Shown: one piece after another, positions 10,821 to 22,323 of the stretch
Layout: each line of letters begins with the position of its first letter
How positions within the stretch are numbered: position 1 is the first letter of the stretch
Source: Anaeramoeba ignava
Taxonomy: Eukaryota > Metamonada > Anaeramoebidae
Assembly (NCBI GenBank): GCA_028826165.1
Contig: JAPDFW010000135.1
Span: forward strand, 62,001-126,000
Direction of reading: 5' to 3'
Length of the DNA: 64,000 bases
Translations under genes and position numbers: made by a program
Notes under the pieces: model-generated
What the model was told of the DNA's origin: nothing
Database searches by the model: none
What the model saw: the letters and a program-made list of their open reading frames with translations, nothing else

Positions 10821-11522
10821 TCAATTTATTCTAAATCTTTTAAGAGTTTTTACAGAAACATTTGATTGTTGAATTTTATGGGAAGCTCTATTTTTCCAAA
10901 TTTGATATTGTTTTGAATTTTGCTTTCCAATTTGAAAAAGACTTTGTTCAAGCCAATCAAGATTATCAATAAATTCTTCTCTATCAGTTGTAACTTGAGA
11001 AGTAATTAAATCTTTTTGTTCAATTTTTGGTTCATCAGCCAAATCGGAAATTTTAAGAAATCTTTTAATCAACATTTGAGACATTGAATCAATCAAATTT
11101 TCATCATTAAAAATTTGAGCTAAAATTGCTCCTGTTGTGTAAAAATGCCGTTTAATTTTCTGTAATTTGATTGAAGTTGAATCACTTTTCCAAATTGAAT
11201 GAAAAGTATTTGAAAAATTATAAGGCATTTGAATTTGAACTGCTTTTTGTTGATGTAAAGGAATTGCAATCCATAACGGAAGATATATTTTTGGTGATTT
11301 TTGTTTTGTTGAATCAAAATATATTTTCGACATTTCTGTTGTTTCTGTTTCTGTTTCTGTTTCTGTTTCTGTAAAATCAATTTCAAATAATGAATCTGAT
11401 TGTGAACTTAAAATTGAATTGAATTGTGAAAGTTGAGGAAGATCTATTAAAAGTTTAACAGGAACAAGTTCAGATTGAGCAAGAATTGATTGAGGATCAA
11501 GAAAATTTCCAAAAAAATCCAT
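10821..11522 (-). CDS. PSF3: GINS complex subunit PSF3
   Basis: Subunit of the GINS tetramer, which together with Cdc45 and MCM2-7 forms the replicative CMG helicase in the nucleus. Single exon of 233 residues (family about 200). N-terminal FGNFLDPQSILAQSELVPVK matches the PSF3 start (Y/F-x-D-x-D-x-I-L-x-E-x-E-x-V-P). Then come YLPLWIAIPLHQQ (family L-P-L-W-L-A), the GINS core with RHFYTTGAILAQ and QMLIKRFLKISD, and a late LDWLEQSLFQIGKQ matching the family's L-x-x-x-E-x-x-L-F-x-x-G. An ETETETET insert of about 10 residues interrupts the N-terminal third. The start is the only ATG in frame near the T-rich leader. The gene converges with the ABC gene, 133 bases away. Confidence 0.85.
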   Translation of the reverse strand: MDFFGNFLDPQSILAQSELVPVKLLIDLPQLSQFNSILSSQSDSLFEIDFTETETETETETTEMSKIYFDSTKQKSPKIYLPLWIAIPLHQQKAVQIQMPYNFSNTFHSIWKSDSTSIKLQKIKRHFYTTGAILAQIFNDENLIDSMSQMLIKRFLKISDLADEPKIEQKDLITSQVTTDREEFIDNLDWLEQSLFQIGKQNSKQYQIWKNRASHKIQQSNVSVKTLKRFRIN

Positions 11523-11641
11523 TTATTTAAAAAAAAAAAATTTAAAAGAAAAAAAATGAAAAAAAAAAAAAATTTAACGGAAATTTTTTAATTTTTTAAA
11601 TAAAAAGTGAAAAAAAAAGAAAGAAAAAAGAAAGAAAGAAA

Positions 11642-14225
11642 TTATTTTTTTTGAATTTCTTGTTTAACTGTTTCAAAAATAGATTGAATATGTTCCATAT
11701 TAAGATTAATTAATTTTGCAGTTTCTAAGATAATTTCATAATAATCTCCAGGAATAGAATCCATAGGTTTTGATTGATAAGTATGGTTCTAAAAAATCAA
11801 AAAAAAAAAAGTGGAATAAAAAAATCAAAAAGTGGAACAAAAAAAAAGAAAGAAAAATAAAAGGAAAGAAAGAATAAAAAATAAGCAAAAGAAAGAAAAA
11901 TCAAAATAAAAAGAAGAATGGAAATGATATTAAAATACCGATATGTTTGAAATGAACTCGAGAAAAGCAGGACGTTGTTCATCAATAAAATCATTAAATT
12001 GAACTAAATTTGACAAAGCACCAAATTTTGTGTTATTAGCAAGGACTTGCAGAACTTTGGCTACTTGAAGTAAGGTATCAGAAAGAGATTGCGAAGGTTC
12101 TGCATCACTAAGAAGTCCATATGCTAATGGTGAAGTTAGCGATGGGGAAACGAACCTTGTGAAAAGAAATGAGCCTACTGAAGGAAGATGATCTTCTTCA
12201 GGATATTTTTCTTCAAGTTTTGATCTAAGCTCATAGCAAAGCCAATGAAGAGTTCTGTTTGATTTTCCGCATTGCATTGTTTGTGTTCGTTAATTAGGAT
12301 TCATTTTTTTGATGTTTTGATTGTTTGTGTTTTGTAAATGTTTTTTTTTATTTGGAACAAAAAATTCCGAACTTGGATTCATTCTAAATTTAGTTCATTT
12401 TTTTGAGTTTTTTTACCTTGGAAATAGATCATCGCTCCCTAATATTTGACTTAGAAATGTTGTAACATGTTTCTTAAGAAACTTCTCTTTCATTGTTCCT
12501 TCTTTCTGTATTTCAAGAATAATTGGCTCAACAACTCTTTTTAAAAAATGAATTCCATATAATTTTGCAATACTAGCTGCCATTGTTGATGAAAACAAAT
12601 TCCCTCTAAAAATACTATCTTTTGAAACTAAAAATTTATTTCCAAATTAAAAATAAATAAAAATAAAAAAAACGGTTTTTTTGGATCGGAAAAAAATATT
12701 TTTTTTATCCAGTTTAAAATCAGACTAAAATAACAGAATGATAAAAAAATAAAAAGATTATTTTACCTGCATATTGTGTTTCATTATCAACAATAAATGA
12801 AATGAGATTTTTAGTGAGATGAAGTTGATCAAATAATTTAACGATCAAATCAGCAAGACAATTTGATTTATTCATTATTCTATCTATAAAAGAAAGTTCT
12901 TTAAGAACTCTCATTTGAGGTTCAGTTAAAACCTTTAAGATGAAAAAGATGGATGAAAATTAGTGATCCAATTAAGAGTAAATATGATAAAATTTAAGAT
13001 ACTTTTGCGATAATTTCGGCTTCAACTTCATTTTCATTTGATAAATATGGACGAAGAAAACTCTATTAATTCAAAAGCGATTTGTTTTGTTTTTTTTTAG
13101 TAAATTATGTATGTTTTGTTTTTTATTAGGATTTGTTAATTCAATTTTTTTTACTCTTCGAAAAACTTTTTTCCCAATTAAAAATCCTGATTCTAATTCA
13201 ATTGTATATGATGGAAATTTTCCTTTTTTTTTGTTTATTGTTCCAACTATCCATTTTTGATTTGGTGGTATTTCAGTATTTTCTAATTCGATTAGATCTC
13301 CTTCTTCAAATGAAAGTGTTCCTACTCTTTCACTAAAATATGGTTCAATTGCAACTCCTATTGTTGTCTTTTTTTTAATATAATTTTTTTTCCGATTTTA
13401 ATTTTAATATCAAAATGAATTTTAATATCAAAATGAATTTTAATATCAAAATGAATTTTAATTTTATCAAAATGAATTTTAATATCAAAATGAATTTTAA
13501 TTTTAATATTAATTTTAATTTTAATTTGAATTTTAATTTGAATTTTAATTTTAATTTTTAATTTTAATTTCAATTTTAATATCAAAATGAATTTTAATAT
13601 CAATTTTATAAATGAATTTTAATTTTAATTTTAATATCAAATGAATTTTAATTTTAATTTTATAAATGAATTTGAATATTAATATTAATATCAAAATGAA
13701 TTTTAATTTTAATTTTAATTTTAATATTAATTATCAAAATGAATTTTAATTTTAATTTTAATTTTAATTTTAATTTTAATATCAAAATGAATTTTAATTT
13801 TAATTTTAATTTTAATTTTAATTTTAATATCAAAATGAATTTTAATTTTAATTTTAATTTTAATTTTAATATCAAAATGAATTTTAATTTTAATTTTAAT
13901 TTTAATTTTAATATTAATATCAAAATGAATTTTAATTTTAATTTTAATTTTAATTTCAATTATTTGATTTTGATTAAAAATGTGGAATTTTGTTTTTAAA
14001 AAAAAAAAAAAAGGAAAAATGAGAATAAATTAAAAATACTTTTTGAGGAGTAACAGGAAATCTAACACAATAACTTGGAAAAGTACCAGTTGTTCCATCT
14101 TCTAAAGAACCAGTAAATTTTCCAATTCCTAAAGCTTTAACATTAAATAAAACAGTTCCTGTTGGAAAACTTAATTCTCCTTCTTTTTTTCCATTAATTG
14201 GTTCAAGAGCAACTGCAAAACTCAT
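11642..14225 (-). CDS. SH3-SH3-RasGAP protein
   Basis: Probable Ras GTPase-activating protein of 432 residues. Minus-strand exons: 14225-14040, 13367-13155, 13062-13003, 12932-12767, 12627-12417, 12254-11939 and 11788-11642; the sum is divisible by three and each join restores conserved sequence. SH3 domain 1 (residues 1-62) has AVALEPINGKKEGELSFPTG and GTFPSYCVRF; SH3 domain 2 (63-133) has AIEPYFSERVGTLSFEEGDL and GKFPSYTIEL. The RasGAP domain follows: FIDRIMNKSNCLADL, SIFRGNLFSSTMA (arginine finger Arg in FRGN), DLFPR-TLHWLCYEL across an intron, and the FLR-type signature VGSFLFTRFVSPSLTSP. The catalytic finger and the FxxRFVxPxxxSP motif are intact, so GAP activity is expected. A Ras-like partner occurs at 33.7 kb, but no link is shown. 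Confidence 0.82.
13376..13965 (-). repeat. Intron 1 of the SH3-RasGAP gene: TTTTAA / ATCAAAATGAA satellite
   Basis: Plus-strand units TTTTAA and ATCAAAATGAATTTTAA in higher-order blocks fill most of the 672-base intron between the two SH3 exons (14039-13368). On the sense strand the array lacks AG. Confidence 0.88.
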
Positions 14226-14425
14226 TTTATTTTATCTTTAAATTTATTTTTTAATTTATTTTTTAAATTTATTTTTTAATTTAACGTTTTTAATAAAAAA
14301 AAAGAAAAAAGAAGAAAAAAAATGAAAAAAAATTTTTTTTGAAATTAATTTTTTCATTTTTTTTCTTTTTTTTAAATTAAAAAATTTATTATAATTTATT
14401 TTGAAAAAAATTTTTTTTTGAATTA
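14226..14425. promoter_or_regulatory. Divergent promoter region between SH3-RasGAP (-) and RWD-F-box-LRR (+)
   Basis: The 200-base gap separates two divergent start codons. It carries the T-rich TTTTTTTTCATTTTTTTTC element in both orientations (near 14305-14330 on the minus strand and 14350-14372 on the plus strand). No gene is visible. Confidence 0.45.
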
Positions 14426-17321
14426 ATGGATTATTATGAACAACAAAAAGAAGAAATTGAAGTAACTCAATCAATATTTTTTAAAGAAGTTGAAGCAGAA
14501 TTTTCTGAGAAAAGCAAAACTTGGATTGTTAAAATAACTTTTGAATCTGAATTAATAACTGAATTAACTCGTTTTTTAATTATTTTTGAACTTCCTCAAA
14601 ATTATCCAAATCAAATTCCTAAAATTCAAGTTAGAAATCAATCTTCTGAAAATATTAATATTCCTCAAGAAGAAATTGCATATCTTCAAGAACTTCTTGA
14701 ATTTGAAGCAAAAGATTCAATTGGAGAACAGATGGTATTTTATTTAAAAATTCATTTATAAAATTAAAATTCATTTATAAAATTAAAATTAAAATTAAAA
14801 TTAAAATTCATTTATAAAATTAAAATTAAAATTCATTTATAAAATTAAAATTAAAATTAAAATTAAAATTAAAATTAAAATTAAAATTAAAATTAAAATT
14901 AAAATTAAAATTAATATTAAAATTAAAATTAAAATTAAAATTCATTTATAAAATTAAAATTAAAATTCATTTTAAAATTAAAATCAAAATTAAAATTCAT
15001 TTTGATATTAAAATTCATTTTGATATTAAAATTCATTTTTTAAAAATTTATAAAATTAAAAATTTTAAAAAGTTGTTAAAATTAAACTTAAAATGAAAAT
15101 GAAAATTAAAACTAAAATTAAAATTAAAATTCATTTTGAAATTAAAATTCATTTTGATATTAAAATTCATTTATAAAATTTATATTGAAAATTAAAAAAA
15201 AAGTTGTTCAAACTAATATCAATAATTCGAGAATGGCTTGATGAGTTAGATGACTTTTTAATCACAACACGCTCAACAGAATTTCTTCCAGATGATATAA
15301 TATACTACATTTTCAAGTTCATTGAGCATCCATTCTACCCAATGATTGGATTAACATGCCGAAGATGGTATCACATTGCAATGAAATCAAAAATGATATG
15401 GAGTAACATTATAGTTTCACGAACAAAAAAGAATGTATCAGATACATTTCTTACAAGATTCCAAAGAAAACTGCTCAAAAATCCGGAAAGCATAATCTCT
15501 TTCCAAATCGGAAGCCCGAGTTCAAATGCAGAAGTCTCACAAAATGAAATTTTGGAAATATCCAAAAATTATCCAAAACTTAAATCATTCAGATTTTATT
15601 CAACAAGCTCAATGAAGTTGTCATTACTCCACGAATTTGTGGAATCTGCACAAAATTTGACGGATTTATCAATTTATGGAGCAAAATGCTCAAGCAAATA
15701 TTTTTTGAATACAAAAGATTTTTCACGTTTACAAAATATTTCAATTAGAAAATCAAATATTCATAAAATAAGTGTGGAGAATTTAAAAAATGTGATTTTT
15801 TTATCTTTGGAATCAAACTACATCTCGGCAATTCCGCACAATATCGTGAACCTTTCTTTCCTGCAGCATCTGAATCTGGACAGAAACCCGCTGCGGTTAT
15901 TCCCTGCGATACTATTCTGTTTACCGCAGTTGACATTTTTGTCACTTGAAGGATGCGGGTTTTCTGACATCGATCCTGATATATCAAATTTCCATTTAGT
16001 TATCAACAAGCTCGAGCATCTAAACTTGGCAAACAATCTATTCAGCGACTTTCCGTATTTGGTAACCAAGATCGGAAGTCTGAAATTTTTGAATCTGGCG
16101 AAGAACAGATTGCGGACAGTTTTGCCTTCTCTTCGAGATCTTGATAATCTTGAGTATTTGAATTTAAACCATAATGAACTGGCCGCATTTCCAGAACAGC
16201 TTTTCCGAGGGAATCTGAAGAACATTATGTACTTGAAATTGAAGAGCAATGATTTCATTATATTTCCAAGATACATTTTGGAAAATTTGCAAAAATTGAG
16301 ATTATTGGATTTAAGAAATAACAAGTTGGAAAGTTTGGAGCTCAGTTACTGGGTCTCGCCCAACTTAAATGTCCTGCGGTTCTCGAACAACTTGCTCCGT
16401 TATATTGATTTGAGAATCCTTTTCCGCAAGACTTCAAGCTTAAGATACTTCGAACTCGATCTGTCAAGAAACCGTTTTGAAACGTTTCCGGTTTGTGAAT
16501 TTGAAGACGAAAATAAAAATCACGAGGAAAAACAAGAAAATGATAATATTATTATTAAAGAGGATGAGAAAGAGAAAGATGAGCAGAATTCGCTTAGCAA
16601 AAACAGTTCTTTGGTTGATTCAAAAAATAATTTCCAAACAAATTTTTCAATTCAACAAAATCAAGAAGAAAAATTCGAATTCGGTTATAAATTTATTGAA
16701 TACCAAGTGATGGTTCGCAAAATCAATTTGTCTCAGAACAGCATATCAATAATGCCAACTTTTTTCTATCTTTTCGATAATATACAAGAACTTGATTTAA
16801 GTAAAAACACTTTATTTAATTTCCAGTCGGAATTTTTTGATTCACAAAATGATGATGAAAAAAATAAAAATGAGAATAAAAATAAAATCAGCAGGAAAAT
16901 GCTTGAAGAGAAGGATTTATTTCATCCTAAGGTGATTGAGAAGCTATCCGAAACGCTAACTTCTCTTGATTTATCAGACACAATGATGGCGGTTTTTCCG
17001 GTTCAATTAACAAAACTGTCAAAATTGAAAAAACTGAATCTTTCTTTAAATAAATTGAATTTTTTGCCTTCTTGTTTTTTCAGAAGTTTCAATGACCTTA
17101 AAAGATTGGAATTGCAATATAATTTATTTGAAACTGTTCCTTTTTCAAAAGGAGAAATTCTTATTAGACAAGGAAATGAAATTAGTGTTCTTGCTAATGG
17201 TTTTTGTTTATTGAATAATTTGAAATATCTTGATTTAAGTGGAAATCCTGGAATTTCAAAACAAAATGAAATTACTGTTCAAAATGGAAGATCTTGTATT
17301 GTTAAAGTTAATAATTTTTAA
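14426..17321 (+). CDS. RWD - F-box - leucine-rich-repeat protein
   Basis: Predicted 808-residue protein from exons 14426-14734 and 15204-17321. Residues 1-120 form an RWD domain (EEIEVTQSIF, FELPQNYPNQIPKIQVRN, ending SIGEQM-LFKLISIIREWLDE across the intron). Residues about 128-171 form an F-box (FLPDDIIYYIFKFI, GLTCRRWYHIA, MIW). About 20 LRRs follow (LEHLNLANNLFSDFP, LEYLNLNHNELAAFPE), interrupted by a charged insert near residue 535. An F-box-LRR protein normally recruits substrates to an SCF ubiquitin ligase; RWD domains are protein-binding modules also found in ubiquitin enzymes. The join is inferred because the spliced product completes the RWD C-terminal helix. Codons between about 15830 and 16480 are much richer in G and C than in neighbouring genes. 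Alternatively these are two genes, but the LRR frame has no ATG before its F-box. Confidence 0.78.
14735..15203 (+). repeat. Intron of the RWD-F-box-LRR gene: AAATTA / TTCATTTATAA satellite
   Basis: The intron of 469 bases is mostly AAATTA hexamers with TTCATTTATAA and TTCATTTTGATATT units. It contains a rare internal AG near 15070. Confidence 0.85.
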
Positions 17322-17597
17322 TTCCAAAAAATATATTTCAAATTAAAATTAAAAAATGGAATTTTCTTTTTAGATTTTATTCAAATTAAATAAATTAAAA
17401 ATTAAAATTAAAATTAAAATTAAAATTAAAATTAAAATTAAAAATTAAAATTAAAATTAAAATTGAATTTTAAAAACGTTTTCTTTTAAATTAAAAAAAA
17501 AAAATTTTTCATTTTCATTTTTTTTCATTTTTCCTTTTTGCTTTTTCTTTTTTTTATTTCAATTTTTATTGTTTTCTTTTTAAAACAAAACTAAAAA

Positions 17598-20389
17598 ATG
17601 GAAATGTTTGATAGTTATGAACAAGATTTCAACGACTTGTCTGTTCGAATCAAAGATAGAATAGAAAAAATAAAAGAATTAACAGGAGAAGAAAAAAAGA
17701 AACTAAAAGTAGCAGCAGATCGGGAGCTTGACGAAGCACACGAACTAGTGAGGAAACGAAAAAAAAACGGGATAAAAAAACGAGATAAAAAAAACTAACG
17801 GAAAAAAAAAAACAAAAACAAATGAATTTAGATTCAGCAAATGGATTCAGAACTTCGAGGATTTTCAGTTGATGAAAGAAAAGACGCGTCAAAAAAGCTG
17901 CGAAAATACAAAAACCAGTACCAGAATTTCCAGACTGAGTTGCGAAAAGCGTATGAGATGTCTTCGTATTCTCAAGATAGAAATGACCTTTTTGATGGTC
18001 GAAGTGATTATCAAGTTCAAAATCTTGACCAAAGGCAAAAACTCCTTCAGGCTCAGAATACTTTGGATAATTCTTCTCAAAGACTCCAAAATGCCCATAA
18101 AACTGCTCTCCAAAGTGAACAGATTGGTACTGAAATTCTCGCTGATTTACATCAACAAGGTGATACTTTGAGAGGTGCTCATAAAAAAGTATATATTTAT
18201 ATCTAAATTTATAATAAAATTTATAATAAAATTTATATTAAAATTTATATCTAAATTTATAATAAAATTTATAATAAAATTTATATTAAAAATTATATTA
18301 AAATTTATATCTAAATTTATAATAAAATTTATATTAAAAATTATATTAAAATCTATATTAAAATTTATATTAAAATTTATATCAAAATTTATATCAAAAT
18401 TTATATTAAAATTTATATTAAAATCTATATTAAAATTTATATTAAAATTTATATTAAAATTTATTTTAAAATTTATAACAAAATCTATATTAAAATTTAT
18501 AACAAAATTTATAACAAAATTTATATCAAAAATTTATATCTAAATTTATAATAAAATTTATATCTAAATTTATAATAAAATTTATATTAAAATTTATATT
18601 AAAATTTATATTAAAATTTATAATTAAAATTTATAATTAAAATTTATATTAAAATTTATATTAAAATCTATATCAAAATTTATATTAAAATTTATATTAA
18701 AATTTATATTAAAATTTATATTAAAATTTATATCTAAATTTATATTAAAATTAATAACAAAATTTATATCTAAAATTTATATTAAAATTTATAACAAAAT
18801 TTATATTAAAATTTATATCAAAAATTTATATTAAAATTTATATTAAAATTTATATCTAAATTTATATTAAAATTAATAACAAAATTTATATTAAAATTTA
18901 TATTAAAATTTATATTAAAATTTATATCTAAATTTATATTAAAATTAATAACAAAATTTATATTAAAATTTATATCAAAATTTATATTAAAATTTATATT
19001 AAAATTTATATTAAAATTTATATTAAAATTTATATTAAAATTTATATTAAAATTTATAACAAAATTTATATTAAAATTTATATTAAAATTTATATTAAAA
19101 ATTTATATTAAAAATTTATATTAAAAATTATATCAAAATTTATATTAAAATTAATATTAAAATTTATATTAAAATTAATATTAAAATTTATATTAAAATT
19201 TATATCAAAAATTTATATTAAAATTTATATCAAAATTTATATCAAAATTTATATCAAAAATTTATATTAAAATTTATATTAAAATTTATATCTAAATTTA
19301 TAACAAAAATTTATATTAATATTTATATTAAAATTTATATTAAAATTAATATTAAAATTTATATTAATATTTATATTAAAATTAATATTAAAATTTATAA
19401 CAAAATTTATATTAAAATTTATATCAAAATTTATATCAAAATTTATAATTAAAATTTATATTAAAATTTATATTAAAATTTATATTAAAATTTATATTAA
19501 ATTTATATTAAAATTTATATTAAAACTTATATTAAAATTTATAACAAAATTTATATTAAAACTTATATTAAAATTTATATTAAAAATCTATATTAAAATT
19601 AATATCTAAATTTATATTAAAATTTATAACAAAATTTATAACAAAATTTATAACAAAAATTTATAACAAAATTATATTAAAATTTATATTAAAACTTATA
19701 TTAAAATTTATAACAAAATTTATATTAAAATTTATATTAAAATTTATAATAAAAATTTATAACAAAATTTATATCAAAATTTATATTAAAAATTATATTA
19801 AAAATTATATCTAAATTTATATCAAAATTTATATTAAAATTTATAATTAAAATTTATATTAAAATTTATATTAAAATTTATATTAAAATTTATATTAAAA
19901 TTTATATTAAAATTTATATTAAAATTTATATTAAAATTTAAATTAAAATTTATATTAAAATTAATATTAAAATTTATTTCAAAATTTATATTAAAATTTA
20001 TATCAAAATTTATATCAAAATTTATATTAATATTTATATTAAAATTTATATTAATATTTATATTAAAATTTATATTAAAATTTATATTAAAATTTATATT
20101 AAAATTTATATTAAAATTTATATTAAAATTTATATTAAAAATTAGTTACAAAGAGCTGAAGAAAATGTGGATAAAGGTGGAAATATTATTTCAAGAATGT
20201 TTCGAAGAGCAGTTACTAACAAAGTAAATAAAAATAAATTAATCAAAAAAAATTTTTTTTTGTTCCACTTTTTAATTTATAAATTTTTTTTAATTTTAAT
20301 AAAAGATTATTCTCATTATTATTATCATCGTTCTTTTAGGAATTATAGCAATGATCGTTTATTTCACTCGATTTTATAAAAAAAAATAA
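17598..20389 (+). CDS. VTI1: Vesicle transport v-SNARE Vti1
   Basis: Qb-SNARE of Golgi and endosomal fusion, 222 residues, tail-anchored. Exons: 17598-17747, 17832-18188, 20146-20223, 20306-20389. The start ([20 protein letters not shown], then [20 protein letters not shown]) and the [10 protein letters not shown] junction match the Vti1 Habc domain. The SNARE motif is [19 protein letters not shown] plus [20 protein letters not shown] joined across the giant intron. The final exon gives a pure hydrophobic anchor ([20 protein letters not shown]) ending TRFYKKK. By alignment the zero-layer position looks acidic (Glu), as animal Vti1 proteins have Asp. I chose acceptor 20305 over a nearer-looking one at 20340 because only it keeps frame and creates the anchor. 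Confidence 0.9.
18189..20145 (+). repeat. Intron 2 of VTI1: 1957-base AAAATTTATATT satellite
   Basis: The intron is about 160 imperfect copies of the 12-mer AAAATTTATATT, with AAC, ATC and ATT variants at the last positions. It begins within 10 bases of the donor and reaches within 10 bases of the acceptor. It contains no internal AG until the splice site, apart from the acceptor itself. Confidence 0.92.
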
Positions 20390-20424
20390 TTCTTTTTTCT
20401 TTTTTCCAAACAAAATTCTTTTCT

Positions 20425-20532
20425 TTAATTTGATTCAATTTGATTTGATTCAATTTTCTTTAATTTGATTTGATTTGATTTGATTTAATTTGATTTGATT
20501 TGATTTGATTTAATTTGATTTGATTTGATTCT
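20425..20532. repeat. TTTGA pentamer array 3' of VTI1
   Basis: About 20 units of TTTGA/TTTAA in the 275-base gap between VTI1 and TSR2. No gene seen in the gap. The rest holds the T-rich CATTTTT leader of TSR2 (about 20608-20664). Confidence 0.85.
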
Positions 20533-20664
20533 TCAAAAAAAAAACAATTTTTTTCAATTAATTTTGGTTTCAAATTTACCAAAAAAAAACAAACAAAATA
20601 AAAATTTTTTTTTCATTTTTTTCATTTTCATTTTTTTCATTTTTTTTCTTTTTCAAAAATTATA

Positions 20665-21529
20665 ATGGAATCTTCTGATTATGAAGAAGATATAACAATA
20701 CAATCTCTTTTTAATGGACTTACTAATATTCTTTCTTCATGGGAAATTATAAAATTAATAAAAGAAACTCTTATTTTTAGTGATAAAACTGAAGATAAAA
20801 TTCAAGATTTTGAAGATGATTTAATGTTTTTTTTTCAAGAAAATCTCGATAAAAATAAACAAATTGAAGAATTTGAAGTAAAAAATATTCTTCTTGATTC
20901 TCTTTCAAATATTTTACATATTGATTTACAAGATGGAAGTGAATTGAATGTATTTTAAAAAAAAAATTATTTTTATTTTTAAATCAAAAATTTATTTTCT
21001 TTTTTTCTTTTAAATTTAGGTTGTAAAAGAATTAGTTTTATTATATCAAAATATTAGTTCAAATAATTTAGATTATGTTGAAAATTTGATTTCTCGTCTT
21101 GAAAAAGAAAAAGAAAAAGAAAATTTAAATGAAAAAGAAAATCAAAATGAAAATGAAAAAGAAAAAGAAAAAGAAAAAGAAAAAGAAAAGAAAAAGAAAA
21201 AAAGAAAAAGGAAAATCAAAATCAAAATCAAAATCAAAATCAAAATCAAAATCAAAATCAAAATCAAAATCAAAAATCAAAATCAAAATCAAAATCAAAA
21301 TCAAAATCAAAATCAAAATCAAAATCAAAATAGAAATCAAAATCAAAATCAAAATCAAATTCAAAATCAAAATCAAAATATAAATCAAAATAGAAAAAAG
21401 AAGAACAATAAAAAGAAGAACAAAAATAGAAATTTAAAAAATTTTAATAATAAAAAAACTTCAAATAATTCTCAAACAAAAGATAACGAAGATGATGATG
21501 GTTGGTTTATTGTTAAAAAAAGAAAATAG
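20665..21529 (+). CDS. TSR2: Pre-rRNA-processing protein TSR2
   Basis: TSR2 is the escortin that delivers ribosomal protein eS26 to pre-40S ribosomes. Exons 20665-20949 and 21020-21529 give 264 residues. The folded part (1-117) has FNGLTNILSSWEIIKLIKET, a conserved acidic middle (DFEDDLMFFFQENLDK), LLDSLSNILHIDLQDGS and VVKELVLLYQNI. The usual C-terminal DDGWFIVKKRK is the family's D-G-W-x-x-V-x-x-K signature. Between them lie [12 protein letters not shown] and NQNQNQ stretches made by a CAAAAT array that changes frame at a five-A run (about 21271) without leaving the ORF. The last ~45 codons are duplicated twice more downstream. Confidence 0.85.
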
Positions 21530-21635
21530 AATTAAAATTCAAAATCAAAATCAAAATCAATTAAAATCAAAATCAAAATCAAAATCAAAATCAAAATCAA
21601 AATCAAAATTAAAATCAAAATTAAAATTAAAATAA

Positions 21636-21813
21636 AAATCAAATTCAAAATCAAAATCAAAATATAAATCAAAATAGAAAAAAGAAGAACAATAAAAAGA
21701 AGAACAAAAATAGAAATTTAAAAAATTTTAATAATAAAAAAACTTCAAATAATTCTCAAACAAAAGATAACGAAGATGATGATGGTTGGTTTATTGTTAG
21801 AAAAAGAAAATAG
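21636..21813 (+). pseudogene. Second copy of the TSR2 3' coding end
   Basis: Near-identical copy of the last ~165 bases of TSR2, from the NQ region through the RKKKNNKKKNKNR segment to DDDGWFIVRKRK and its TAG. One Lys is Arg. It follows the real stop after a CAAAAT stretch, has no start and no splice acceptor, and should not be translated. Confidence 0.85.
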
Positions 21814-22186
21814 AATTAAATAAAATTAAAATCAAAATCAAAATCAAAATCAAAATCAAAATCAAAATTAAATTCAAAATCAAAATCAAAATCAAAATCA
21901 AAAATCAAAATCAAAATCAAAATTAAAATCAAAATTAAAATCAAAATCAAAATCAAAATCAAAATCAAAATCAAAATCAAAATCAAAATCAAAATCAAAA
22001 TCAAAATCAAAATCAAAATCAAAATCAAAAATCAAAATCAAAATCAAAAATCAAAATCAAAATCAAAATTAAAAAATCAAAAATCAAAAATAATGAAGAT
22101 AAAATAAAAAGAAAAAAATTAAAATCAAAATATAAATCAAAATCAAAATCAAAATCAAAATCAAAATCAAAATCAAAAAAAAAAAG
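21814..22186. repeat. CAAAAT array between TSR2 tail copies
   Basis: Long CAAAAT/AAAATT hexamer array linking tail copies 2 and 3; probably the substrate of the duplication. Confidence 0.88.
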
Positions 22187-22323
22187 AACAATAGAAGAAC
22201 AATAAAAAGAAGAACAAAAATAGAAATTTAAAAAATTTTAATAATAAAAAAACTTCAAATAATTCTCAAACAAAAGATAACGAAGATAATGATGGTTGGT
22301 TTATTGTTAAAAAAAGAAAATAG
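22187..22323 (+). pseudogene. Third copy of the TSR2 3' coding end
   Basis: A further copy of the same tail with an added AGAACAATAG block and GATAATGATGGTTGG (DDD to DND). It ends in TAG like the other two. No promoter or start is visible. Confidence 0.82.

Noticed and set aside
13133-13336. Plus-strand ORF of 67 codons
   Set aside because: Antisense of the second SH3 exon, which matches a known domain.
13739-13999. NFNFNF and KLKLKL ORFs on both strands
   Set aside because: Six-frame products of the intron satellite in the SH3-RasGAP gene.
18175-18543. ORF of [11 protein letters not shown] repeats
   Set aside because: Reading of the VTI1 intron satellite; exons on both sides splice to a complete SNARE motif.
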